A stretch of 64,000 bases of DNA from Ruania zhangjianzhongii (GTDB lineage: Bacteria > Actinomycetota > Actinomycetes > Actinomycetales > Beutenbergiaceae), in NCBI RefSeq assembly GCF_008000995.1, contig NZ_CP042828.1, positions 3,028,882 through 3,092,881 on the forward strand. The letters are read 5' to 3'. Shown here piece by piece: positions 57,015-64,000 of this stretch. Every line of letters starts with the position of its first letter. The first letter of the stretch is position 1. The translations under genes were made by a program, and so were the position numbers. Below the pieces are notes generated by a model, which made no database searches, had not been told where the DNA came from, and was given only the letters and a program-made list of their open reading frames with translations.

Positions 57015-57052
57015 GTCACCCGTGCGCTATGACGCACCCCTGACATGACGAC
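57007..57052. repeat. Interspersed hairpin repeat, copy 2
   Basis: The most regular copy: GTCGTCATGTCA (57007-57018) pairs with TGACATGACGAC (57041-57052), a symmetric CCC/CCC internal loop follows, then GTGCG / CGCAC (57022-57026 / 57033-57037) and loop CTATGA. On the reverse strand its 3' arm holds the exonuclease start codon. It ends 61 bp before the epoxide hydrolase start. Confidence 0.85.
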
Positions 57053-57113
57053 CTGAGGTGGGGTGGCGGATTGCGGCCATCAGCTGGCCTCAATGGTGCC
57101 TAGCGTGGCGATC

Positions 57114-58265
57114 ATGACCGATGACACCGCTCTGATCCCGTTCACCATCGACATCCCGCAGGCCCAGGTCGACGATCTGCGAGCGCGCCTGGCCGCTGCC
57201 CGCTGGCCGGACCAGCTGCCCGACGTCGGGTGGAACCAGGGTGTCCCTGTACCGGAGGTGCGCGATCTCGCTGAGCACTGGCGGTCCGGGTATGACTGGC
57301 GCCGCCACGAAGCCCGGCTGAACGAGTACCCGCAGTTCACCACCGAGATCGACGGCCAGCACCTGCATTTCGTCCACGTCCGCTCACCGGAGCCGGCGGC
57401 GCTCCCGCTGGTGCTGGTGCACGGCTGGCCCGGCTCGCCGGCGGAGTTCACCGAGCTGATCGGGCCACTGACCGACCCGCGCGCCCACGGCGGCGATCCG
57501 GCGGACGCCTTCCACGTAGTCCTGCCGACGCTGCCCGGCTTCGGCTTCTCCGGGCCGACCCAGGCGGCAGGTCAGGCCTCCACTGACCGTGCCGCCGAGC
57601 TGATCGCCGCCCTGATGGACCGACTGGGCTATGCCCGGTATGGCACTCAGGGCGGCGATGCCGGCTCGTTCATCGCGCCACAGCTGGGCCGCCTGCATCC
57701 GGACCGGGTGGCCGGTGTGCACGTGAACGCGCTGATCACCATCCCGCCGTGGGACGAGGACGGTGCCGACTTCAGCCCCGCCGACCAGGCGAAGCTGGCC
57801 GAGCTGAACGACTGGAGCAGCAAGACCACGTCCGGGTACGCAGCCATTCAGTCCACCCGTCCGCAGGCGCTCGCCTACGGGCTCACCGACTCACCGGTCG
57901 GCCTGCTCGGGTGGATCGCGGACATCTTCCACATCTTCACCAACCCCGCCCATGACCGGCTCGCCGACGCTCTGGACGTGGACGCGTTCCTGACCAATCT
58001 GAGCATCATGTATTTCACTGGCACGGTCGGATCGTCGATGCGGCTGTACACCGAGGGCGAGCAGTGGGGCGCCGCCCTACCCTCCTCCGGTGTGCCGACC
58101 GCCTGTGCGGTGTTCCCCGGCGACAGCACGATCCGCGCGATCGCGCAGCAGCAGAACAACCTCGTCCGGTGGACGGAGTTCGACCGCGGTGGTCACTTCG
58201 CCGCGCTGGAGGCTCCGGATCTGTTGCTGACCGACCTGCGGGAGTTCTTCACGCCGCTGCGCTGA
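57114..58265 (+). CDS. Epoxide hydrolase-family alpha/beta hydrolase (EHN domain)
   Basis: 383 aa. N-terminal EHN lid (ALIPFTIDIPQAQVDDLRARLAAARWP; VPEVRDLAEHWRSGYDWRRHEARLNEYPQF), oxyanion motif LVHGWPGSPAEF, nucleophile Asp in GTQGGDAGSFIAP and catalytic His in DRGGHFAALEAPDLL. It opens epoxides or a related ester bond. ATG 57114 is 7 nt after TAGCGT (57101-57106), probably leaderless. Its stop is immediately followed by hairpin copy 3. Confidence 0.92.
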   Translation: MTDDTALIPFTIDIPQAQVDDLRARLAAARWPDQLPDVGWNQGVPVPEVRDLAEHWRSGYDWRRHEARLNEYPQFTTEIDGQHLHFVHVRSPEPAALPLVLVHGWPGSPAEFTELIGPLTDPRAHGGDPADAFHVVLPTLPGFGFSGPTQAAGQASTDRAAELIAALMDRLGYARYGTQGGDAGSFIAPQLGRLHPDRVAGVHVNALITIPPWDEDGADFSPADQAKLAELNDWSSKTTSGYAAIQSTRPQALAYGLTDSPVGLLGWIADIFHIFTNPAHDRLADALDVDAFLTNLSIMYFTGTVGSSMRLYTEGEQWGAALPSSGVPTACAVFPGDSTIRAIAQQQNNLVRWTEFDRGGHFAALEAPDLLLTDLREFFTPLR

Positions 58266-58313
58266 GGTCGTCCTGTCGGGAGTGCGCTATACCGCACTCC
58301 TCACAGGACGACC
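58266..58313. repeat. Interspersed hairpin repeat, copy 3
   Basis: GGTCGTCCTGT (58266-58276) pairs with ACAGGACGACC (58303-58313); a 2x2 internal loop; inner stem GGAGTGCG / CGCACTCC (58279-58286 / 58293-58300); loop CTATAC. It starts directly after the epoxide hydrolase stop and encodes the last residues (GRPVRSAV) of the convergent epimerase. It probably terminates both. Confidence 0.85.
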
Positions 58314-59234
58314 CTGGCGCCAGTACGCGATCGTGGTGGCCATCCCCTCCGGCAACGGGGTGGGTCGCAGGCCGAGCAGCTCTTCGGTCACCGCGGAGGT
58401 CATCACGAACGATCGATCGAACATGTAGCTGGTCTCCGCAGCCTCCCGGATCGCGGGAATGACCACGCCGAGCACGCGCAGCACCTGGGCCGGAACGGCG
58501 AGGATCCGGGGCATCGGTACACCAGCCACCTGGGCGAACTCTTCGACCAGGTCGCGCTGGGTCAGCGCCGGGGCGGTCGGGGCGTGCAGCACCCGGTTCC
58601 AGGCCTGCGGGCGGTCAGCGGCAGCGATCATCGCTGCGGCCAGGTCGGGCACATAGGTGAACGAGTGCGGCTGGTCCAGCCTGCCGATCACCTGCACGCT
58701 CTGACCCGCGAGCAGCCGCGTGACCATTCGCTCCCCCGCCATCGCCGCCCGCACCCGGGGGCCATAGAAGTCCGAGGCCACCACGCTCACCGTGTCCGCT
58801 GCGTGCTCGCGCCTCGCGCGCAGCAGCTCGGTACGGACACCGAGCTTGCCGGTAGTGGCCGCCGACGGCGTTCCTTCCGCCATCGGGCCGCTCACCTCGC
58901 CGTAGGAGTACAGGCTTTCCGGGAAGACCACGACCGCGCCGGCTTTCGCGGCGGCGTCCATCACCGCCTGTTCTGCGGCCGGGAGCTCAGCTCGCCAGGC
59001 GGCCGCCTGGTAACGGCTGCCGTGGATGGCATGGAACACGGCGGTCACGCCGTGCACCGCACGCTCAAGACCGGCGGCGTCGTTGACGTCCAGCCGGATT
59101 CGCTCGATCTTCTCGTGCTCGGGCCCGCTACCCGAACGGGTGGCCAGGCGGACCTGGTCGCCGCGCTCGGCGAGCTGAAGAGCGAGGGTGGCACCGACAG
59201 GTCCGGCGCCGGTGACGAGGTAGGTGGCAGACAT
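58287..59234 (-). CDS. NAD(P)-dependent epimerase/dehydratase-like protein
   Basis: 315 aa. YLVTGAGPVGATLALQLAERGDQVRLATRSG is the Rossmann start; VVFPESLYSYGEVSGPMAEGTPS and VVASDFYGPRV are SDR-a substrate-side motifs. The catalytic YxxxK is not evident. It is divergent from a TetR gene, with two shared operators, so it is the probable TetR target; it may act on an aldehyde, quinone or nucleotide sugar. The C-terminus is encoded in hairpin copy 3. Confidence 0.85.
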   Translation of the reverse strand: MSATYLVTGAGPVGATLALQLAERGDQVRLATRSGSGPEHEKIERIRLDVNDAAGLERAVHGVTAVFHAIHGSRYQAAAWRAELPAAEQAVMDAAAKAGAVVVFPESLYSYGEVSGPMAEGTPSAATTGKLGVRTELLRARREHAADTVSVVASDFYGPRVRAAMAGERMVTRLLAGQSVQVIGRLDQPHSFTYVPDLAAAMIAAADRPQAWNRVLHAPTAPALTQRDLVEEFAQVAGVPMPRILAVPAQVLRVLGVVIPAIREAAETSYMFDRSFVMTSAVTEELLGLRPTPLPEGMATTIAYWRQGRPVRSAV

Positions 59235-59283
59235 GATTTCTCCTGGTCGAGTCGTGCGGTCAGATGAGGAGCAGGAAACTCAG

Positions 59284-59345
59284 AGAGCACTGCTCACACA
59301 TTGACTATCCGCCCTTCCAGATCCGCTGTCAAGAGCGCTGCTCAC
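59284..59345. promoter_or_regulatory. Twin TetR operators flanking the epimerase promoter
   Basis: AGAGCACTGCTCAC (59284-59297) and AGAGCGCTGCTCAC (59332-59345) differ at one base and contain the near-palindrome GAGCRCTGCTC. Between them is a leftward promoter: TTGACA (59332-59327), 17 bp, GATAGT (59309-59304). One operator abuts the -35, the other lies just past the start site. Confidence 0.8.
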
Positions 59346-59420
59346 TTTTATGTCCTACGCTCGCATCAGTGAGATATAGTCGGTAGGCTGAGCGGCGACG
59401 TCCAGCCCAGAAGGAGCACG

Positions 59421-60116
59421 ATGACCCCCACGCCACGAGAGCTTGCCCGGGAGCGCACCGAAGCCGAGATCCTCCGCCTCGCCCGGGAGCAGCTCGCCAC
59501 GTCCGGGCCCGCCGAGCTCTCGTTGCGGGCGATCGCCCGCGAGCTGGGCATCGTCTCATCCGCGATCTACCGGTACGTGCGCAACCGGGACGAGCTGCTC
59601 ACCCTGTTGGTGATCGACGGCTATAACGACCTGGGTGACGCGGTGGACCAGGCGACCTCCGCCGTCGACGATGAGGACCACCTGGGCAGGTTTCTGGCCC
59701 TGGGCCGGGCGGTGCGCACCTGGGCGTTGGCCGAATCTGCACGGTACGCACTGCTGTATGGCACCCCGGTGCCCGGTTACGACGCGCCCGGTGAGCGCAC
59801 GATCGAACCGGGCACCCGGGTGATCGTGTCGCTGGCCCGGATCGCCGACGACGCCTGGGCTGCCGGTGCGCTGGGCAGCGAAGGCCCGGCGATCCCGGAG
59901 ACGGTGGTGGGTGACTTCGAGCAGATCCGCGAGGAGTTCGGCCTGGCCGCGCCGGCGGGGGTACTCGCCCGCGTCATGCTGATCTGGCCGGCGCTGTTCG
60001 GCTGCGTCACTTTCGAGACCTTCGGCCAGTACGGCACGGACACGTTCACCGACAACGCCGTGCTGTTCGAGCTACAGCTACGCCAACTGGCCGATCTGCT
60101 CGGCCTGACCGGCTGA
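59421..60116 (+). CDS. TetR/AcrR-family transcriptional regulator
   Basis: 231 aa. N-terminal HTH ILRLAREQLATSGPAELSLRAIARELGIVSSAIYRYVRNRDELLTLLVIDGYNDLG split over residues 15-70, C-terminal WHG/TetR_C domain (WALAESARYALLYGTPVPGYDAP). AAGGAG sits 6 nt before ATG. A good -10 TATAGT is at 59375-59380. Both it and the divergent epimerase are likely repressed through the twin operators. Confidence 0.93.
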   Translation: MTPTPRELARERTEAEILRLAREQLATSGPAELSLRAIARELGIVSSAIYRYVRNRDELLTLLVIDGYNDLGDAVDQATSAVDDEDHLGRFLALGRAVRTWALAESARYALLYGTPVPGYDAPGERTIEPGTRVIVSLARIADDAWAAGALGSEGPAIPETVVGDFEQIREEFGLAAPAGVLARVMLIWPALFGCVTFETFGQYGTDTFTDNAVLFELQLRQLADLLGLTG

Positions 60117-60149
60117 GGCGCTAGTCCCAGGCGACCGCGTCCGGATCGC

Positions 60150-60995
60150 TCACCGTCGATCTCCTTGCGCGTGTGGCCATGACCGCGTCGCGTAGAACGC
60201 CACTGCTGAGGAAGCGGCGACGTTGAGCGAGTCGACGCCGCCGGCCATCGGGATCCTCACGTGCACGTCAACGACAGCCGAGGTTCGCCGTGACAGCCCA
60301 TCTCCTTCGGCGCCGAAGACGAGCGCAAGGCGTGGGTGGTTCTGCTCGGCCAGCTCGTCCAGCGTGATCGCACCGTCGGCGAGGGTCATCCCCGCGACCA
60401 CGAATCCGGCTTCCTGCAGCAGTGCGACACCTCCAGGCCAGGGATCGATGCGGGTCCACGGCACCTGGAAAATCGTGCCCATCGACACCCGGATGGCACG
60501 GCGGTAGAGCGGATCGGCACATCGAGGCGTCACCAGCACGCTGTCCACGCCCAGGGCAGCCGCCGACCGCACCACGGCACCCACGTTCGTATGGTCGACG
60601 ATGTCCTCGAGCACGGCGACCCGCCGAGCACCGGCGAGCACGTCGGCCACCGGCGGCAGCACGGGGCGGTGCATCGCCGCGAGCGCACCCCGGTGCAGGT
60701 GGAAGCCGGTGATCGAGTGCAGCAGGTCCTCCTCGGCGAGGTAGACCGGGACGTCGCCGTACTCCCCCGCGCCCACCTCGCGAAGCAGCTCATCGAGGTC
60801 GGGCAGCCATTTGGGGGCCATCAGGAAGGAGCGGGGCCGATGTCCGGCGGCCACCGCCCGGCGGATCACCGTGGAGCTCTCCGCCATGAACAGACCGCGC
60901 TCGACCTCCAGCGTGCGGCGCAGCGCCACGTCGGTCATCCGGGTGTAGTCGGTGAGCTCGGTGGCGTCCGGGGAGTCCAGGGTAAGGATCGGCAC
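60150..60995 (-). CDS. SpoU/TrmH-family RNA 2'-O-methyltransferase
   Basis: 281 aa. An N-terminal substrate-binding domain (ERGLFMAESSTVIRRAVAAGHRPRSFLM) precedes the SPOUT trefoil knot with motif 1 DHTNVGAVVRSAAALGVDSVLV, motif 2 LALVFGAEGDGLSRR and motif 3 VRIPMAGGVDSLNVAASSAVAFYATR. It methylates a ribose in rRNA or tRNA using AdoMet. It ends 34 bp from the convergent tetR. Confidence 0.93.
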   Translation of the reverse strand: MPILTLDSPDATELTDYTRMTDVALRRTLEVERGLFMAESSTVIRRAVAAGHRPRSFLMAPKWLPDLDELLREVGAGEYGDVPVYLAEEDLLHSITGFHLHRGALAAMHRPVLPPVADVLAGARRVAVLEDIVDHTNVGAVVRSAAALGVDSVLVTPRCADPLYRRAIRVSMGTIFQVPWTRIDPWPGGVALLQEAGFVVAGMTLADGAITLDELAEQNHPRLALVFGAEGDGLSRRTSAVVDVHVRIPMAGGVDSLNVAASSAVAFYATRSWPHAQGDRR

Positions 60996-61004
60996 CCGGT
61001 GAGG

Positions 61005-62177
61005 TTACCGGGTGATCAGCCAACGCCTGGCCGGCCGGTACCCGGCAGCCCGGTCCGCCGCGGCGAACTCGATCGCGTTCTCGTAGTGGCGCACCACCTG
61101 GGCGTTCACCGCGTCCCAGGTGCGCCCCGCCGTCGCCTCCCGGGCGCGCATCCCCATCGCGCCGCGGGTCAGCGGGTCCGCCGCCAGTGCCCGCACATGG
61201 GCGCGCAGCGCCCGCAGGTCCCCGGGCGGGTACAGGTAGCCGGTGCTGCCGTGGTCCACCAGGTCGATCGGCCCGCCGCGCGCCGGTGCCACCACCGGCA
61301 CTGCGCTAGCGTGCGCCTCCTGGACGGTCTGGGCGAAGGTGTCCATCTCACCGGTGTGCACGAACACGTCCAGGCTGGCCATCGCCCGGGACAGGTCGGT
61401 TCCGCCGAGGTGACCGGCGAACAGTGCATCGGGCAGACGCCGAGCAAGCCGGGCCCGCTGCGGCCCGTCCCCGACGATGACCAGCCGGACGCCGGGCAGG
61501 TCGCCCAGCACGGCCAGGTCCTCCACCTGTTTTTCCCGGGCCAGCCGGCCGACATAACCGACCAGCACCTCACCACCGGGACCGAGCTCGGCGTGCAGCG
61601 CCTCGCTGCGGTGGGTGGGCGAGAACCGGTCCCGGTCCACCCCGTGCGGCCAGACCGCCACCCGGTGCACTCCGCGGTCGACGAGCTGCCCGCAGGCGTA
61701 GCTGGACGGTGCCAGGGACAGGGTGGCGCTCTTGTGGATGTCCTCGATCCGGCGCCAGAGCAGCGGTTCGATCTGGCGCACCTTGTATCGCTTGGCGTAG
61801 GTGGGCACCTCGGTCTGGTAGACCGCGACCGAGGGCAGGCCGAGGGCCTGGGCTGCCCCGATCGCCTGCCAGCCGAGCATGAACGGTGCCGCCAGGTGCA
61901 GCACGTCCGGCGCGAAGCAGCGCAGGTGCTCCTCCAGGGTGCGCACGCGGGGGTTGGACACCCGCATCTCGGAGTACCCGGGCAAGGAGACCGCGCGGTA
62001 GCGGCGCACGTCCGCACCGGCGTAGTGCGTGACCGCATCCTGACCGCGGCCGGGTGCCGGGGCGAGGACGAGCACGTCGTCGCCCCGCTCCCGGAGGTAC
62101 TCCAGTAACCGGAGCAGGGTGACTGTCACCCCATTGGCCTGCGGGAGGAACGATTCTGCGACTACCGCGATGCGCAC
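61005..62177 (-). CDS. GT4-family glycosyltransferase (MgtA/PimB-like mannosyltransferase)
   Basis: 390 aa from GTG 62177 (GTG 62183 possible). MRIAVVAESFLPQANGVTVTLLRLLEYL, the GT-B linker VLVGYVGRLAREKQVEDL and the EX7E-type donor site TFAQTVQEAHASAVPVVAPARGGPIDLVDHG are typical of GT4 GDP-mannose-dependent enzymes such as MgtA. It probably mannosylates a lipid or lipoglycan precursor at the inner membrane. It ends 9 bp upstream of the TrmH gene start, in the same direction. Confidence 0.9.
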   Translation of the reverse strand: MRIAVVAESFLPQANGVTVTLLRLLEYLRERGDDVLVLAPAPGRGQDAVTHYAGADVRRYRAVSLPGYSEMRVSNPRVRTLEEHLRCFAPDVLHLAAPFMLGWQAIGAAQALGLPSVAVYQTEVPTYAKRYKVRQIEPLLWRRIEDIHKSATLSLAPSSYACGQLVDRGVHRVAVWPHGVDRDRFSPTHRSEALHAELGPGGEVLVGYVGRLAREKQVEDLAVLGDLPGVRLVIVGDGPQRARLARRLPDALFAGHLGGTDLSRAMASLDVFVHTGEMDTFAQTVQEAHASAVPVVAPARGGPIDLVDHGSTGYLYPPGDLRALRAHVRALAADPLTRGAMGMRAREATAGRTWDAVNAQVVRHYENAIEFAAADRAAGYRPARRWLITR

Positions 62178-62311
62178 TCTCACATCGTGGCAGAGCGAGC
62201 CCCGCAGGCGGGTCAGCCGTAAGGCTGATGTTTCGCAGCCGTGCCTCCTCCTCGCGTATCCCTTCAGGCACCGTTCGCGAGCGCCCGGCTGGGGCAAGAG
62301 GCGGGAGTGGG

Positions 62312-64000
62312 TCAGTCGACCGGGGCAGCAGCAGCAGCGAACTGCGACTGGTACAGCTTGGCGTAGGCACCCTCGGCGGCGAGCAGCTCGTCGTGGCTGC
62401 CTTGTTCGACGATGTCACCGTGCTCCATCACCAGGATGATGTCGGCATCGCGGATCGTGGACAGCCGGTGAGCGATGACGAAGCTGGTCCGCCCCACCCG
62501 GAGCGCGTTCATCGCCTCCTGGACGAGTACCTCGGTGCGGGTGTCCACCGAGCTGGTGGCTTCATCCAGGATGAGGATCGGCGGGTCGGCGAGGAATGCC
62601 CGCGCGATGGTGAGCAGCTGCTTCTCCCCCGCGCTGACGGCGGTGCCGTTGGTGCCCTCATCGTCGAGCACCGTGTCGTACCCGTCGGGCAGCGTGCGCA
62701 CGAACGGGTCCACGTGGGTGGCCTCCGCGGCCTGCAGCAGGCGCTCGGTGGGGACCTCTTGGTGCGCGCCGTAGCTGATGTTCTCCGTGACCGTGCCGCC
62801 GAAGAGCCAGGTGTCTTGCAGCACCATGCCGATCTTGCTGCGCACGTCCGCACGGGGCAGATCGCGGGTATCGACGCCATCGATGGTGATCCGGCCGTCG
62901 ATCACGTCGTAGAACCGCATGATCAGGTTGACCAACGTGGTCTTGCCCGCTCCGGTGGGGCCCACGATCGCCACCGTCTGACCGGGTTCGGCCACGAAGG
63001 ACAGGTCCTCGATCAGCGGCTTGTCCGGGAGGTAGGAGAATTTCACGTGCTCGAACGCGACCCGGCCCCTGACCTCGCCCAGGCGCGCCGGGGTGACCGG
63101 GTCACCCGACTCCTCCTCAGCGTCGAGCAGGTCGAACACCCGCTCGGCCGAGGCGGCTCCGGACTGCACCATGTTCATCAACGAGGCGATCTGGGTGATC
63201 GGCTGGGAGAACTGGCGGGAGTACTGCACGAACGCCTGCACGTCACCCAAGGACATCGTTCCCGACGTGATCCGCACCGCGCCGAGCACGGCGATGACCA
63301 CATAGCCGATGTTGGAGATCCAGCCCATCACCGGCTGGATCGTTCCGGTGATGAACTGTGCCTTGAACGAGGCGGTGTACAGCTGCTCGTTCTCCCGGCG
63401 GAAGGTCGCCACCGCGTGCTTCTGCTGGCCGAACACGGTGACCAGGTCATGCCCGGTGTACATCTCTTCCACGTGCGCGTTCACCGTGCCGGTGCGCTTC
63501 CACTGCTCCACGAACTGGGGTTGGGAACGTTTCGCGATCTGGGACACCACGACGGCGGAGATCGGGATGGTCACGACCGCCACCAGGGCGAGCTGCCAGG
63601 AGATCCACAGCATCATGCCGAGCACACCGATCACGGTGAGCACCGAGGTGATCAGCTGGGAGAGGATCTGCTGCACGCTCTGGGCGATGTTGTCGATGTC
63701 GTTGGTCACCCGGGAGAGCACCTCGCCGCGGGCCTGTCGGTCGAAGTAGCGCAGCGGAAGGCGGGCCAGCTTGGTCTCCACCCGCTCACGCAGCCGGTAC
63801 ACGGTCTGCTGCACCACGGTGGTGATGATCCGGCCCTGCAGCCAGGTGAACAGGAACGCACCGATGTAGACGACGAACACCACGGCCAGACTGGACGCCA
63901 ACCGGTCGAAGTCGACGCCCTGCCCGGGCACCACGTTCGGCATTCCGGTCAGCGTGTCGGCAAGGGTGTCCCGGCCGGCGGCGCGCAGCGCTTCGATGGT
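62312..64000 (-). CDS. ABC transporter, fused permease-ATPase (multidrug/lipid exporter type), 5' end missing
   Basis: 562 residues are inside the window; the frame is open through the right edge, so the first ~40-80 residues are missing. The ABC_membrane domain (SSLAVVFVVYIGAFLFTWLQGRI, YFDRQARGEVLSRVTNDIDNIAQ) is followed by Walker A VGPTGAGKTTLVNL, Q-loop KIGMVLQDTWLF, signature GTAVSAGEKQLLTIARAFL (VSAGE instead of LSGGQ, as in many MsbA-like exporters), Walker B ILILDEATSSVDTRTE and H-loop IAHRLSTI. It is usually the second half of a heterodimeric exporter. Confidence 0.93.
   Translation of the reverse strand, partial: TIEALRAAGRDTLADTLTGMPNVVPGQGVDFDRLASSLAVVFVVYIGAFLFTWLQGRIITTVVQQTVYRLRERVETKLARLPLRYFDRQARGEVLSRVTNDIDNIAQSVQQILSQLITSVLTVIGVLGMMLWISWQLALVAVVTIPISAVVVSQIAKRSQPQFVEQWKRTGTVNAHVEEMYTGHDLVTVFGQQKHAVATFRRENEQLYTASFKAQFITGTIQPVMGWISNIGYVVIAVLGAVRITSGTMSLGDVQAFVQYSRQFSQPITQIASLMNMVQSGAASAERVFDLLDAEEESGDPVTPARLGEVRGRVAFEHVKFSYLPDKPLIEDLSFVAEPGQTVAIVGPTGAGKTTLVNLIMRFYDVIDGRITIDGVDTRDLPRADVRSKIGMVLQDTWLFGGTVTENISYGAHQEVPTERLLQAAEATHVDPFVRTLPDGYDTVLDDEGTNGTAVSAGEKQLLTIARAFLADPPILILDEATSSVDTRTEVLVQEAMNALRVGRTSFVIAHRLSTIRDADIILVMEHGDIVEQGSHDELLAAEGAYAKLYQSQFAAAAAPVD

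Noticed and set aside
56002-58313. CRISPR array
   Set aside because: The three repeats are about 1 kb apart with genes between them, and no cas genes are present.

Overview
The window is high-GC DNA with strong G/C third-position bias, dense operons with ATGA/GTGA/TGATG overlaps, and many starts that sit 6-7 nt after a TANNNT-type -10 box (leaderless pattern). With a DUF222/HNH protein, an ImuA/ImuB/DnaE2 mutasome with actinobacterial LexA boxes, a DtxR/IdeR-type box and an ECF41 sigma factor, this points to an Actinomycetota chromosome, probably Micrococcales. The finer placement is inference.

Left edge (1-1070): the decayed end of an integrated element. It holds an excisionase-like HTH gene, an integrase N-terminus fused to a foreign fragment, and a degraded Leu-type tRNA followed by its terminator. 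Then 1270-9474: a GDPD phosphodiesterase; an IclR-controlled divergent locus (IclR, SelA-like PLP enzyme, SDR / D-aminoacylase-type amidohydrolase, orphan sugar-binding lipoprotein) with two matching operators; an aldo-keto reductase; and a VIT1-type metal transporter next to two DtxR-like boxes. 9.6-10.3 kb is a scar of three truncated genes.

10.3-24.6 kb: acyltransferase-3 and an SGNH hydrolase around an MtrAB-LpqB-like two-component operon; an SDR; a frameshifted Gfo/Idh/MocA gene; an ArsR-SRPBCC-SnoaL operon with duplicated operators; a kinase; an AI-2E family permease; a spermidine-synthase-like protein; dnaE2 with an SOS box. 24.8-36 kb: hemerythrin, mannonate dehydratase plus SDR, DUF222/HNH, HAD, MerR/metallo-hydrolase pair with a 19-bp-spacer promoter, an F420-type reductase, a small secreted protein, a P-loop kinase, and imuAB with its own SOS box.

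36-49.5 kb: PEBP and YbaK-like genes; an aldolase/epimerase/atypical-Nramp operon divergent from a LacI regulator; pyruvate oxidase; GH4; metH; ECF41 sigma. 49.5-64 kb: a FAD oxidoreductase behind a near-perfect ECF41 promoter; a Phd/VapC pair; an AgaS/ROK/PfkB/GatY-type amino-sugar operon with a DeoR regulator; a 5'-3' exonuclease and an epoxide hydrolase bracketed by three copies of a ~46-bp hairpin repeat; an epimerase/TetR pair with twin operators; TrmH, GT4 and a truncated ABC exporter.

The most unusual items are the three-copy hairpin family, the Nramp relative lacking its metal-site motifs inside a carbohydrate operon, the IclR locus, and the mutasome split into two SOS units with a collagen-like insert in ImuB.
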